From Chlamydiales bacterium (GTDB taxonomy: Bacteria; Chlamydiota; Chlamydiia; Chlamydiales; JAAKFR01), in contig JACKPM010000001.1 of assembly GCA_024233495.1 (NCBI GenBank), positions 124,001-188,000 of the forward strand: a DNA stretch of 64,000 nucleotides, read 5' to 3'. Positions 49,440 through 58,615 of the stretch are shown here, piece by piece; position 1 is the first letter of the stretch; the number at the start of each line of letters is the position of its first letter. A program made the translations under genes and the position numbers. Below the pieces are notes generated by a model, which worked only from the letters and a program-made list of their open reading frames with translations, ran no database searches and was not told where the DNA came from.

Positions 49440-49867
49440 AACACCCATTCATTTTCCAGCCCGGCCTGTGGCAAGGTGAGGGAGTGATCTCCTTTAGTAT
49501 GGCTGAAGATCAATTTCCCTTTGTAATGCGCTGGAATATCGAGCCATCCGAAGAGGGGCTCTACCGCTTTGACCAGCTCGTCGAAGTGGATGACTTTACA
49601 GAGAACATGCACAACCATTTTGTTGTTAGTAAAGTGGGGGAGAGTAGCTTCAATATTGCGCTTCAAAATCATCTAGTGGGCAAAGTTGAGGGGAAGGGCG
49701 TGATCAACGATAACGTGCTTGCCTGGGAGTTTCGTGAGAATGAGCAGGGATTTGAAGGCTTTGAGATTTATGAGCAGAAGGGGGATGTCTATCTCATGCG
49801 CGCCGAGTTCTCAGCGGGCGACGGCTTGCGCACCTATATAAAAGGCAAAATTGCCCTGCAGCATTGA
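49436..49867 (+). CDS. Conserved hypothetical soluble protein after rodA
   Basis: 143 residues from a TTG at 49436, seven bases after GAGGAGG; the frame is open upstream inside rodA, but no better start with a ribosome site is present. The sequence (KHPFIFQPGLWQGEGVISFS; RWNIEPSEEGLYRFDQLVEV; GDVYLMRAEFSAGDGLRTYI) is rich in alternating hydrophobic/polar residues, as in a single antiparallel beta-barrel of the lipocalin/FABP-like size. No leader, no known motif. Overlaps the rodA stop by 4 bp and is followed by a terminator. Confidence 0.68.
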   Translation: MKHPFIFQPGLWQGEGVISFSMAEDQFPFVMRWNIEPSEEGLYRFDQLVEVDDFTENMHNHFVVSKVGESSFNIALQNHLVGKVEGKGVINDNVLAWEFRENEQGFEGFEIYEQKGDVYLMRAEFSAGDGLRTYIKGKIALQH

Positions 49868-49882
49868 AACGCTCCTGTTTCG

Positions 49883-49902
49883 TCGGCCTTTTGGCCGATT
49901 TT
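49883..49902 (+). terminator. Intrinsic terminator after rodA operon
   Basis: TCGGCC-TTTT-GGCCGA stem-loop followed by TTTTAT, 16 bp after the stop of the soluble protein gene. Confidence 0.75.
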
Positions 49903-50059
49903 ATCCATGGTTCGGGTCAAAATCTATCTATTTATCTGAGCTTCCTTAGGAAGTAGAGCGCCCAGCCCCAGGTAAACGGAAACTTAATTTAAATTATATT
50001 GAATTTTAATATAGTATATAGTAATATAATTAAAGATTTATTAATCAAAGGAGGTAAAA

Positions 50060-50311
50060 ATGGCAACAACTGTTTCAGGAAGTATGGAAAATCCAGTTCA
50101 ACCCGATAAGTGGTCAAACAAAAGGAAGGCGGCGGTTGCGGTCACGGCTATTGCTATCCCTCTACTTTTGGCTTTTGGGCTTTGTATCCTCCTAAAGGCG
50201 GGCCCGATATCCAAGGTTCCAGGGGGTGTTGGGATTGGAATGGTAGTTCTTTCTGGTCTCGTAGCGGTCACGTGGGGCTGTTATGAAGAGCAGATGGATC
50301 CAAACCCTTAA
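50060..50311 (+). CDS. Small Inc-like protein, tandem copy 1
   Basis: 83 residues: a polar N-terminus of about 22 residues, a basic WSNKRKAAV, lobe 1 (about 24-45, AVTAIAIPLLLAFGLCILLK), a tight Gly/Pro turn (AGPISKVPGG) and lobe 2 (about 56-73, IGMVVLSGLVAVTWGCY). AAAGGAGG lies upstream of the ATG, behind a very AT-rich region (49980-50040) that probably holds the promoter. The minimal two-lobe layout without leader resembles Inc or other chlamydial hairpin membrane proteins. Confidence 0.65.
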   Translation: MATTVSGSMENPVQPDKWSNKRKAAVAVTAIAIPLLLAFGLCILLKAGPISKVPGGVGIGMVVLSGLVAVTWGCYEEQMDPNP

Positions 50312-50346
50312 TTTTGATGGGCCGCATATTGCTGACCCGCTATGCC

Positions 50347-50430
50347 TCAGTGCCCGTTTTTGAAGAGGGTTTCATCTTGGAAAATGAAAGAGGGGGGGGG
50401 AGGGAAACCAACCAAGACCGCACAAATATA
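50347..50430 (-). pseudogene. Duplicated 3' fragment of the glutamate dehydrogenase gene
   Basis: TGCCCGTTTTTGAAGAGGGT and its continuation to 50430 match the last ~90 bp of the GDH gene (50786-50877), including the stop position. The match ends abruptly at AAATATA, where a MITE tip (TATAGTCAAATC) begins. It was copied together with the small Inc-like gene and is not translatable as a gene. Confidence 0.78.
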
Positions 50431-50438
50431 GTCAAATC
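50427..50438. repeat. MITE tip at a duplication breakpoint
   Basis: TATAGTCAAATC, the outer 12 bp of the 162 bp elements, sits exactly where homology between the two duplicated segments stops. Confidence 0.55.
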
Positions 50439-50498
50439 AGAAAAATGAAAATTATTTATAGTTCTTTATATTAAGAGTTTATTTGCTTAGGGGGCAAA

Positions 50499-50750
50499 AT
50501 GGGATCGTCCGTTGCAATAGGGAGGGGAGATAGAATTCAACCCGCTAGGTGCTCAAACAAAAGGAAAGCGGCGGTTGCGGTTACGGCTATCGCTATCTCT
50601 CTACTTTTGGCTTTTGGGCTTTGTATCAGTCTAAAGGCGGGCCCTATGTCCAAACTTCCCTCAGATATTGGCTTCGGGATGATGGGTCTTGCTGGTTTCG
50701 TAGCGATCACGTGGGGCTGTTATGAAGAGTGTATGGATCCCAACCGTTAA
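50499..50750 (+). CDS. Small Inc-like protein, tandem copy 2
   Basis: 83 residues, collinear with copy 1 from about residue 13 onward (CSNKRKAAVAVTAIAISLLL; SLKAGPMSKLPSDIGFG; CYEECMDPN), with a divergent N-terminus (MGSSVAIGRGDRIQPAR). Same lobe positions. Substitutions are spread and the frame is intact, suggesting both copies are kept functional. AGGGGG lies upstream. Its stop is 35 bp from the end of the convergent GDH gene; the duplicated unit is about 440 bp. Confidence 0.65.
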   Translation: MGSSVAIGRGDRIQPARCSNKRKAAVAVTAIAISLLLAFGLCISLKAGPMSKLPSDIGFGMMGLAGFVAITWGCYEECMDPNR

Positions 50751-50785
50751 TTCCAACGGGTCACGCATTGCTGATCCACTATGCT

Positions 50786-53700
50786 TCAATGCCCGTTTTT
50801 GAAGAGGGTTTCGTCTTGGAGAATAAGGGGGAGAACATCGACGAGAGTGGGAAACCAACTAAGGCCGCGCGAATATACAAGGCGGGAAGCTATGTGCGAT
50901 GCGATGATCGCCTTCTTATGGTGGTCTGGAATATAGTCGATGAGGTCCTTTTGAAAATTCTCGCGTAAAAAGCGAGGGCAGTAGGTTAAAAAACACTGCA
51001 GAAGGGGATCTTTCGGATCCTTTGAAAGCACACTCTGGTCAAGGTAAGAGAGCATTTGATCCGTAAACTTATTGATGCGCTTGGAAACTTCATCAGACAG
51101 CTCTATGAGCGGAGTTTTGCTCTCGTCATGCGTTTGCAGCAAGAGCGTCGCTTCATTGAGCGCACATTGCTTAAGCCTCTCCAGGATCTGCTCTACAAGT
51201 ATCTCTTTGTTCTCCAAAAATAGGGGATCAGGAAGTGCAAGGCCACACAGAATTTCAAATGAGCTACAGATGACGCCCCCTTTGTTTGCAGAGCTGTCTT
51301 TGATGATTACAACGCCCTTTTCTTCCAGGTAGTGGCGCGCCCAAGGAGAGAGATAGAGGTTCGCTCCTTCTACGATCGCTCTAGCGGTGGGTTCTCCATT
51401 TTTATCGAGGAAGTCTTTGTAGTTGTTGTCGCGTAATGTGCGGGGGCGTCCACCACAAGGGAGAAAGATGTCAGCTTTTGTTTGGTGCACGTTGTTGCGG
51501 AAAAGCGCATTCATCTCATTTCCTGAGATCCAGTCGGCAACAACATTGCCATCATTATTGCGCCAGCAAAGGGTTTGCTGGATATAGGGTGTGGGTTCCC
51601 GTCTGCTTTCACGGTCGAGAAGAAAGCCTCCGATTGAGAGCATTTCGTGAGGGTAGTGTCGAATCGAGAGACCTCTGTGGAAGAGATCAACAAGAGCATC
51701 AAGATTGAGTCCATGCGGGTCATGAATTGTTCCAGAGACGTCTGTAAGGGCGACAAGTTTTGCAGTGTCGGGGTAGTATTTTTTTAGGTTATAGATTTGG
51801 TTGCCAGCGACATCGCCATCAGGGCCACCTGTGATTTTCACCGTAAAGGTGTCTTTTTCAGGATCAATGCCAAAGTAGCGGAGCACTTGATCCATATAGA
51901 CGTTAACGCCAAGAGAGGTGACGCCGTACTCCTTGTGGTTAATCCCTAGGCCTGGTTTTCCGCTGATGAAGGCGCCTCCTGGGCGGTAACCCAATTTGCG
52001 ACTTTGCTCTGCAATCCACTCAATCATGGAGTTATGCATGTTTTCGTCAGGGCCAAGGTAGATATATTCAGGCTTTTTCCAGTAGTCAACAATATGTTTG
52101 CATTTGAGTGTGCCATCCTCTTCACAGTTGATCAAAGAAAGAAAACTGGTGATAAAAGAACGTTGCGTTTGGTAGAGGTATTCGAGCTTTTGCTCTTCAG
52201 TAAACTGCTCAAGGCGCTGTTTACGCTCCTCCTCGCCTAAGCCAGCGATTTTCATTTCATGGTCGAGAATCGTTGCTTCTGATGCGAGTCTCTCATATGG
52301 TTTGAGAAAGATAATCGCCTTCGCACCACCCTCTGGGATATCTTTGTTCTTTTTCTGTTGTGTGAAAGCGAGGTTGTAGCATTCGGAGAAAACTGCATCT
52401 CTCTCGGCAAGCATGCGCTCTTTTTTCTGTGGAAAAACGGTGCGCAAACCCCCACGCGCTAGTTCTCGGAAACGGACGTGGAAGCCAAAAAAATGCATTC
52501 CTTTAATGAAAAAAATGCCGTAGGGAAGCTCTGGAAAGACTTTTTCTCGTTCAAATGGGGCGTGGTCGAGATAGTGCGGATCGAGGCGAAAAGCGAGAGC
52601 AGTTTTGTTGTTGCGGTAGAAGTTGCATTTGAGCGTATGCTCAACAAAATTCATGCTTTGGCGGAAGATGTTTTTTCGCCTAGTGTCGTGGTATTCATGG
52701 CCCGTATCAAGTTTGTCCACGAGAAGGAGAAATTCTGTTCTTGCTATCTCGAATTCTTCGAAGTTGTGTCGTTGTGGGTGAAACTTGTGCTCAAACGCTT
52801 CACAAAGTTTAATGGTAAGCTCAGGATGACGGCAAAGCGCTTCTTCAATGTTCTCTGGGCTATAGAGGTTGGGATCATCGTGGGCGAGCACTTGTTGCAC
52901 AAAATTTATTGTAGTGCGCAAGAAGTTGCCAAGGTTGCCGCGCAATATACCTGTATTTACAAAGGTCTCAGCAATAAGGTCAATTGAGCCAAAGTATTTG
53001 ACAGTGACCATCTCTTGTAAAAAATCTGCAATGTCCGCGGTGTCCCACGCAGCCTCACCATCCTTCCCGTGCAATCCAAAAGAGAGGAGGAAGATAGAAT
53101 CAACTTTGTATGGATTGGTGTAGGTCGCATTGACTCGGCGCATTACAAGGCCGTGCTGATGCACAATACGCGCCAAGCGGTAGAGAAAGTTGTGCTTCGG
53201 AACATTTTTCCACGCAAGTACGATGTTCATAGAGGGGAGCTCCCGCTCCTTCCAGTCTTCTTCATACACCACTTCATATTGACAGGGGTCTCGGCTTTGT
53301 GCGCGCTCAAACATTTCAAGAGCAAGCACTTGCCTTGGAATCGGCATCTTGCGCAAGAAGCGCACATCCATGCCATCAATGAGCTCGAAGCATTGCTCCT
53401 TCGTCCATCCAGTATGCTTACCAGTTAGGTAATGGGAGAGTTCCTCACGGTGTTCATCGGTAATCGGTTCACCAGAGGGCTCTCCTGCTTCAGTAAAGTA
53501 CAAAGTGGCAATGCGGAGCTTTCCTTCAATCTCAGGGAAGGGAATGCGGTGGCGGGAGATGTAGGTGGTATAGTTGCTAATGCCATGAAAGGGGTAGCTC
53601 TTCAAAATCTTGACATCTGCTTCTGGGCAATCAATGCACATCGAGATGGCGGCACTGCGCAAGTGCACTTCTGAGAAGTAGTCTTGAACACGAAAGCCCA

Positions 53701-53863
53701 TAAGGCTGTGTACAATAAGAAGAATCCATTCGTCCGGCACCTCCTGGAAGAAGGAGCTGGGCATGCTCTCTTTGAGCCAAATATAAATCTCCTCAAAACG
53801 CTGCTTCTCGGTTTCCACCGCCTCTTTCAGCTCTTCGGGAGAAAAGTCATCGTACTGCGTCAT
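50786..53863 (-). CDS. Large NAD-dependent glutamate dehydrogenase
   Basis: 1025 residues, the size of fungal GDH2-type NAD enzymes and shorter than the ~1600-residue bacterial form. The long N-terminal regulatory part is followed by the catalytic domain: RFRELARGGLRTVFPQKKER, FTQQKKNKDIPEGGAKAIIF (substrate Lys region), FISGKPGLGINHKEYGVTSL, VKITGGPDGDVAGNQIY and VEGANLYLSPWARHYLEEKG, then SSANKGGVICSSFEI. Oxidises glutamate to 2-oxoglutarate and ammonia, feeding the TCA cycle alongside Sdh. The 3' end has been duplicated downstream. Confidence 0.92.
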   Translation of the reverse strand: MTQYDDFSPEELKEAVETEKQRFEEIYIWLKESMPSSFFQEVPDEWILLIVHSLMGFRVQDYFSEVHLRSAAISMCIDCPEADVKILKSYPFHGISNYTTYISRHRIPFPEIEGKLRIATLYFTEAGEPSGEPITDEHREELSHYLTGKHTGWTKEQCFELIDGMDVRFLRKMPIPRQVLALEMFERAQSRDPCQYEVVYEEDWKERELPSMNIVLAWKNVPKHNFLYRLARIVHQHGLVMRRVNATYTNPYKVDSIFLLSFGLHGKDGEAAWDTADIADFLQEMVTVKYFGSIDLIAETFVNTGILRGNLGNFLRTTINFVQQVLAHDDPNLYSPENIEEALCRHPELTIKLCEAFEHKFHPQRHNFEEFEIARTEFLLLVDKLDTGHEYHDTRRKNIFRQSMNFVEHTLKCNFYRNNKTALAFRLDPHYLDHAPFEREKVFPELPYGIFFIKGMHFFGFHVRFRELARGGLRTVFPQKKERMLAERDAVFSECYNLAFTQQKKNKDIPEGGAKAIIFLKPYERLASEATILDHEMKIAGLGEEERKQRLEQFTEEQKLEYLYQTQRSFITSFLSLINCEEDGTLKCKHIVDYWKKPEYIYLGPDENMHNSMIEWIAEQSRKLGYRPGGAFISGKPGLGINHKEYGVTSLGVNVYMDQVLRYFGIDPEKDTFTVKITGGPDGDVAGNQIYNLKKYYPDTAKLVALTDVSGTIHDPHGLNLDALVDLFHRGLSIRHYPHEMLSIGGFLLDRESRREPTPYIQQTLCWRNNDGNVVADWISGNEMNALFRNNVHQTKADIFLPCGGRPRTLRDNNYKDFLDKNGEPTARAIVEGANLYLSPWARHYLEEKGVVIIKDSSANKGGVICSSFEILCGLALPDPLFLENKEILVEQILERLKQCALNEATLLLQTHDESKTPLIELSDEVSKRINKFTDQMLSYLDQSVLSKDPKDPLLQCFLTYCPRFLRENFQKDLIDYIPDHHKKAIIASHIASRLVYSRGLSWFPTLVDVLPLILQDETLFKNGH

Positions 53864-53888
53864 GCATATTAACCTAAACTTCAGGTTA

Positions 53889-55760
53889 TTACTTCTTCAA
53901 GAGTCTAAGGGCATTAAGCCCTACAACCACCGTGCCGCCTTCATGCAGCACCACCGCTAACCATAGCGGGATCCACCCGAAAAGGGCGGGGAGGATGGCA
54001 CACACAATCGCCAATGCAGCCAATCCCAAATTCTGTTTTACCACATTTTGGGTTTTGTATGCTTTCTTGAAAAGCCATGCAAGCAAATCAATGCGGTCTT
54101 GCAGGAGTACAACGTCTGAAACATCAACGGCTGTCGCATTTCCCATTTTCCCCATAGAAATGCCAATATCGGCACGCGCCATCGCCGGAGCGTCGTTGAT
54201 GCCATCTCCCACCATTACCATGCCGCTCTTAATCTGATCGAGCTTCTGTTGTGGAGAGAGCTCGTAGAGAGTCTTCTTAATTCCTAGAGAATCAGCAACA
54301 AAGGTAGCGCCTTTTTTGTGATCCCCTGAAAGCATGAGTGTGGAAAGACCCATTTTATGCAGCTCAGCCACAGTCTCTTTTGCATGAGGACGGATCGCAT
54401 CTTGGAAGGTAAAACGCACCTTGTGCCCCTTATAGGTGAGCCACGTGTAGACTTTCCCATTGTCTTGAGGCTCTTCATCTTCGAGTTTGCCAAGCAGCGC
54501 CTCTTCCCCTTGATAGTCAGCACGTAGCCCGGTTCCAAAGAGGGCGCGGAAGTTTTCGATAGGAGCTGGGCAGATCATTTTTGGGGCAACATAGCTGCAA
54601 ATCGCACGGGCGATGGGGTGGTCAGCGCGCTGCTCCATCGCAAGCGCAATGGAAAGAAGCTCTTCTGTCTCTCCCTCCACGTGTGTACAGACGAGCTCTC
54701 CAGTTGTGAGGGTACCTGTTTTATCGAGAGCAACCGTGTCGCACCGCGAGAGTGCATCGAGCACGACGCCCCCTTTCAAAATGATCCCTTTGCGCGCACA
54801 AGAGCTGATCGCACTGAGATAGGCGATGGGGATCGCCAAGATGAGCGCGCATGGAGAGGCTGCGATAAGAAAGGCGAGAGCTCGATAGATTGAACCCTTT
54901 GCTCCCAAGTATGTGATGGGAAAAAAGAGGGGAAGGAGAATTGCAAAAGCAAAGGTAGCAATGATGACACAAGAGGCGTAGCGGCTCATGATTGAATCGA
55001 GCCAAAGGCCTAGTTTCGGCTTTGCTTTTTGTGCCTCAGTGATAAGGTGGATGATGCGTGCGAGAGTAGAGTTAGAGCTTGTGTGCGTCACCTCAAGCAC
55101 AATCGAGCCATCTTTATTGTGGGCGCCAGCTGGAACCGTGTCGCCAGGACGCTTTGTGACAGGAAGATTTTCCCCTGTGAGGTGGACGAGGTTGACCGAG
55201 GTGATGCCCTCAATCACACGTCCATCGAGCGGAACTACAGCTCCTGCTTTGACGCAAATCTTCTCTCCCACCTTGATGTCGTCAAGTGCCCTCTCAATAA
55301 TAGAGCCATCCTCCCGCACGACGAAAGCTCTTGAAGGCGAAAGTTTTTGGAGAGAGCTGATCGCCCCTTTCGCACGGCTACGCACATTTTTTTCCAGAGC
55401 TCCAGCAAACGCAAAGAGTACAAGAAGAAGCCCTCCCTCTTGTCCACTTCCGATGAAAACAGAGACAAAGGCTGCAAGCGACATCAATACATCGATGTTA
55501 AGCTTGCCCTGTACAAGATCTTCTACAGCACCAATCAATGCTGGTACACCAGCAAAGAAAAAAGTGAGGAGAAGAAAGAAAGAACTGAGAAGAGGGGACT
55601 TCCACGTAAGAGCGTAAGAGAGTGTCAAACAGGTGGCAGAGAGCAAGGCCACTTTGATCGCTAAGTTGTGCCCCCACCTGCGTGAACTCGGCAGAAGAAA
55701 GGGGCTGCGGCTTAATTCTTTCCCGGAGTTATAGTAGGATCCAATTAACTCTTCACTCAT
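53889..55760 (-). CDS. zntA: P1B-4-type heavy-metal-transporting ATPase
   Basis: 623 residues, counterpart of CT727. P-type features: phosphorylation motif DKTGTLTTGEL, TGEN in VHLTGENLPVTKRPGD, nucleotide site HP in RADHPIARAIC, and GDGINDAPAMARADIGISMG. The transport helix has SPC (IAASPCALILAIPIAYLSAI) and the last helix HEGGTVVVGLNALRLL, the SPC/HEGG-T combination of subgroup P1B-4 (Zn/Co/Fe export), not the CPC of Cu/Zn types. There is no N-terminal HMA domain. ATGA overlap with the VIT-family gene upstream. Confidence 0.93.
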   Translation of the reverse strand: MSEELIGSYYNSGKELSRSPFLLPSSRRWGHNLAIKVALLSATCLTLSYALTWKSPLLSSFFLLLTFFFAGVPALIGAVEDLVQGKLNIDVLMSLAAFVSVFIGSGQEGGLLLVLFAFAGALEKNVRSRAKGAISSLQKLSPSRAFVVREDGSIIERALDDIKVGEKICVKAGAVVPLDGRVIEGITSVNLVHLTGENLPVTKRPGDTVPAGAHNKDGSIVLEVTHTSSNSTLARIIHLITEAQKAKPKLGLWLDSIMSRYASCVIIATFAFAILLPLFFPITYLGAKGSIYRALAFLIAASPCALILAIPIAYLSAISSCARKGIILKGGVVLDALSRCDTVALDKTGTLTTGELVCTHVEGETEELLSIALAMEQRADHPIARAICSYVAPKMICPAPIENFRALFGTGLRADYQGEEALLGKLEDEEPQDNGKVYTWLTYKGHKVRFTFQDAIRPHAKETVAELHKMGLSTLMLSGDHKKGATFVADSLGIKKTLYELSPQQKLDQIKSGMVMVGDGINDAPAMARADIGISMGKMGNATAVDVSDVVLLQDRIDLLAWLFKKAYKTQNVVKQNLGLAALAIVCAILPALFGWIPLWLAVVLHEGGTVVVGLNALRLLKK

Positions 55761-56485
55761 GATAACAGCCTAAAGATAAAAAAGGCAGCGCCCACCGATA
55801 GGCCCGCAATTGCCAAATTCCACACAATCGCAGGAATCACCTCATTTTTCTCATAAAGCGCAGAGGCAGCTGCCCCTCCGCCTACAAGCAGAAGTGCCGT
55901 CGCATAAATGCCTATCACAGGTAAAAAGAGGAAAGCTGCACTCAAAAGAAGAACAGCAACAAGTGAGCCCAAAAGGGCACCCAAACACTGTTTAAGAGGG
56001 TGTTCATACGCCTGCAATGTGAGTCCAAGTTCCTCTTCTAACATTACTTTGAGCAAGCGGTCGTTGTCTGCCATTAAAACATCCATTACATCTTCGAGCA
56101 GTTGTCCTTCAAACCCTTTTGCCCTGTAAAGCGCTTTTAATTCTTCTCGCTCTTGATCGCGGTGGTTTTCGATTTCAAACTTTTCTTGCTCCATTACGCG
56201 GTGGAGACGTTCAAGCCTGGCCCACCCAAGCCACGCACTTCGTCCCGTTTTCCATGCAATAAGTGCTACAGAAACAGCAGCCAAAACTGTGAGCGAAGGG
56301 GCTCCAACAAGAAAGAGAATAAGCCATGCCAAAAAGAGGAAGAGAGAAGTTTCTCTAAGAGCATCTGCTCCGCTTGAGAAGTGTCCTGGCATCTCTGTGC
56401 CGTGCGACTCGCTAAGGCTTAGAAACCCTGCAACTTTTTTTTCTACAACATGCCCTAGGGCATCACGATTTTGAAAGTGTTCCAT
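55757..56485 (-). CDS. VIT1/CCC1-family metal transporter-like membrane protein
   Basis: 242 residues from the ATG at 56485; a start at 56539 would extend deep into selU. There are two membrane pairs (ETSLFLFLAWLILFLVGAPS; SLVAVLLLSAAFLFLPVIGI; LAIAGLSVGAAFFIF). Between them lies a cytoplasmic acidic helix region (IENHRDQEREELKALYRAKG; LLEDVMDVLMADNDRLLKVM; LEEELGL), which matches the metal-binding domain of VIT/CCC1 Fe/Mn transporters. Counterpart of CT728. Coupled to the P1B ATPase behind it, suggesting joint transition-metal homeostasis. The first two membrane helices of classical VIT are weaker here. Confidence 0.72.
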   Translation of the reverse strand: MEHFQNRDALGHVVEKKVAGFLSLSESHGTEMPGHFSSGADALRETSLFLFLAWLILFLVGAPSLTVLAAVSVALIAWKTGRSAWLGWARLERLHRVMEQEKFEIENHRDQEREELKALYRAKGFEGQLLEDVMDVLMADNDRLLKVMLEEELGLTLQAYEHPLKQCLGALLGSLVAVLLLSAAFLFLPVIGIYATALLLVGGGAAASALYEKNEVIPAIVWNLAIAGLSVGAAFFIFRLLS

Positions 56486-57359
56486 TATAGCGATTATACC
56501 TATTCTGACTTTTCTCGTAAGCTTTGTCGTAGTACTCAAGAAGCAGTGTAAAGCATTCTCTTAATTTATTCTCATATAAGAGCTTGATTGCTTCTTGCGT
56601 CCGCTTTCCCCCCAGTCGCTTTGTAAGCTGGAGAATACTTTTTTCTAGATCAGGAGTGGGGTAGTTGCCATAAGTGGAGATCAAGCGATCCATCCGTGCC
56701 TCAAAAGAACAGTTGAGCGTTTCTCGCTCAGAGCAGCGCATCGTTTCAAAAAATGCATCGGGGATTTTACACGACCCAATCACCCGACTTTCATCCTCTA
56801 CCCAAATCTCTTTGTTTGGGTCGAGTTGGAGCAATTGGGCAGCGATGCAATTTTCAAGCTGCTCGTTGCTCGGTTGGGGCCCCAACCCGAGTGCCCCAAA
56901 GGCGCTTCCGCGATGGTTGGCGAGCGCCTCGAGGTCGATATACTGCTCTTTTGTGCGTAGAACTTCTGTCTTTCCACAGCCGGTAAAACCTGTAAGAATG
57001 CGCAACTTGTAAGGGCGACTCAAAATGGTCAAAACTTCTTGTCGATAGAGTTTGTATCCCCCCTCTCGCACAGTTGTAGGAATGCCTGCAAGATTAAAGA
57101 GCCACGCCATCGAGGTGCTGCGCATGCCACCGCGCCAACAATACACTTCAACTGATTCGAATGAGCGCGCCTTTTTCACATAGGAGGCAAACTTGGGGCC
57201 GACAAGTTCAAGGGCGAGCTCAACCGCTTGATCTTTTCCCTTTTGCTTGTAGCAAAGACCTACGAGATGACGCTCCTCGTTGTTGAGGATGGCAATGTTC
57301 ACTGCCCCAGGAATGTGCGCATGCGCATACTCTGCCGGGCTGCGCACATCGACTAGCAC
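56463..57359 (-). CDS. selU: tRNA 2-selenouridine synthase (SelU/MnmH)
   Basis: 298 residues from a GTG at 57359 (7 bp overlap with serS). The N-terminal rhodanese domain begins VDVRSPAEYAHAHIPGAVNI and carries the reactive Cys in VEVYCWRGGMRSTSMAW. The C-terminal P-loop domain has LTGFTGCGKTEVLRT. It replaces sulfur by selenium in 2-thiouridine at tRNA position 34 via a geranylated intermediate, needing selenophosphate. About 50 residues shorter than E. coli MnmH; the N-terminus starts right at the rhodanese core. Uncommon in Chlamydiae as far as I know. Confidence 0.88.
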   Translation of the reverse strand: MLVDVRSPAEYAHAHIPGAVNIAILNNEERHLVGLCYKQKGKDQAVELALELVGPKFASYVKKARSFESVEVYCWRGGMRSTSMAWLFNLAGIPTTVREGGYKLYRQEVLTILSRPYKLRILTGFTGCGKTEVLRTKEQYIDLEALANHRGSAFGALGLGPQPSNEQLENCIAAQLLQLDPNKEIWVEDESRVIGSCKIPDAFFETMRCSERETLNCSFEARMDRLISTYGNYPTPDLEKSILQLTKRLGGKRTQEAIKLLYENKLRECFTLLLEYYDKAYEKSQNRYNRYNGTLSKS

Positions 57360-58615
57360 AGCTTATGTTTCTTCACTTTTTCTGCGAGTACGGGAGGAAG
57401 GTTAACCGAGCCGTCGCTGTTTTGGTTGTTCTCCAAAAGCGCTACCATCAGGCGAGGTGTTGCCAATCCAGAACCATTGAGTGTGTGTACAAATTGCGGC
57501 TTTTCGCCCTTTTCACGGTAGCGAATCTGTGAGCGGCGCGCTTGGTAATCTGTGCAGTTTGAAATCGATGAGACCTCGTAATAGCGATTTTGTCCAGGTA
57601 GCCACACCTCAATGTCCACTGTTTTTGCTGCGGTAAAAGACATGTCGCCTGTGACCAAAAGGGAGAGGCGGTAGTGCAAACCAAGTCCTTGCAAAATCTC
57701 TTCTGCAACACTGATCATCTCATCAAACATCGCTTCACTCTCTTCAGGCTTTGTGAAAGCAAACATCTCCACCTTGTGGAATTGGTGAATGCGGATAAGA
57801 CCACGCTCTTCGGCGCCAGCAGCTCCCGACTCTTTGCGAAAACAGGGCGTGAACGATGCATACTTTTTCGGAAGTTCATCCAAAATTTCATCCATGTGCA
57901 AACCGTTGAGGGCCACCTCAGCTGTCGGGATGAGGTAGAGCGGATCGTGCTTGTCGGTCATCTCATAGAACTGTCCTTCAAACTTCGGCATCTGCCCCGA
58001 TCCAAACATCACAGGAGGACGCACCATGAGAGGGGGCATCCACAGCTCAAAGCCACGCACCTGCTGAATCTCAATCATATAGTTGATGAGCGCCCACTCA
58101 AGCTCAGCGCCAACGCCGCGATAAGAGGCCCACCTGGAACCTGAAATTTTTGCGGCTCGCTCAAAGTCGAAAAGGTTGAGCTTCTCATTCAATTCTAAAT
58201 GATTTTTGGGCTCAAAATCAAAAGAGGGCTTCTCGCCCACCACTTTTGTGATGACATTTTCCTCTTTGTCTAGTGAAATCTTCACATCATCAAAAGGGAT
58301 GTTGGGAATGCGGGAGAGCGCATCGACAAATTTTTCTTCGAGCTCGGCCAGCTTACGGTCGTGCTCTGAAATTTTTTCTCCAATCTGCCGCACCTCTTCC
58401 ATGAGCGCATCGGCTGGCTTCTTCTCTCGTTTGAGAAGGCCAATTTCTTTCGATTTTTCGTTGCGCTCCGCTTGAAGACGCTCATTTTCCGTGCGAATAG
58501 CTCTTAGCTCCTCATCGAGGGCGAGCACAGGGTCCAAAGAGAGAGAGGGCTCCTTAGAGCGAATCTTCTCTTCAAACCACGCTTTCTCTTTTCTAATTTG
58601 TTTAATATCTAGCAT
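57353..58615 (-). CDS. serS: Seryl-tRNA synthetase
   Basis: 420 residues. The N-terminal coiled-coil arm (LDEELRAIRTENERLQAERN; IGEKISEHDRKLAELEEKFV) recognises the long variable arm of tRNA-Ser. Class II motif 2 is FTPCFRKESGAAGAEERGLI and motif 3 is LNGSGLATPRLMVALLENNQ. Counterpart of CT729. First gene of the coupled serS-selU-VIT-P1B unit. Its start is 16 bp from that of the divergent ribD. Confidence 0.97.
   Translation of the reverse strand: MLDIKQIRKEKAWFEEKIRSKEPSLSLDPVLALDEELRAIRTENERLQAERNEKSKEIGLLKREKKPADALMEEVRQIGEKISEHDRKLAELEEKFVDALSRIPNIPFDDVKISLDKEENVITKVVGEKPSFDFEPKNHLELNEKLNLFDFERAAKISGSRWASYRGVGAELEWALINYMIEIQQVRGFELWMPPLMVRPPVMFGSGQMPKFEGQFYEMTDKHDPLYLIPTAEVALNGLHMDEILDELPKKYASFTPCFRKESGAAGAEERGLIRIHQFHKVEMFAFTKPEESEAMFDEMISVAEEILQGLGLHYRLSLLVTGDMSFTAAKTVDIEVWLPGQNRYYEVSSISNCTDYQARRSQIRYREKGEKPQFVHTLNGSGLATPRLMVALLENNQNSDGSVNLPPVLAEKVKKHKLC

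Noticed and set aside
57353..58615. Possible seryl-tRNA synthetase T-box or riboflavin riboswitch near serS/ribD
   Set aside because: The 16 bp divergent gap cannot hold such a structure and no FMN-type conserved segments are visible upstream of ribD or ribBA.
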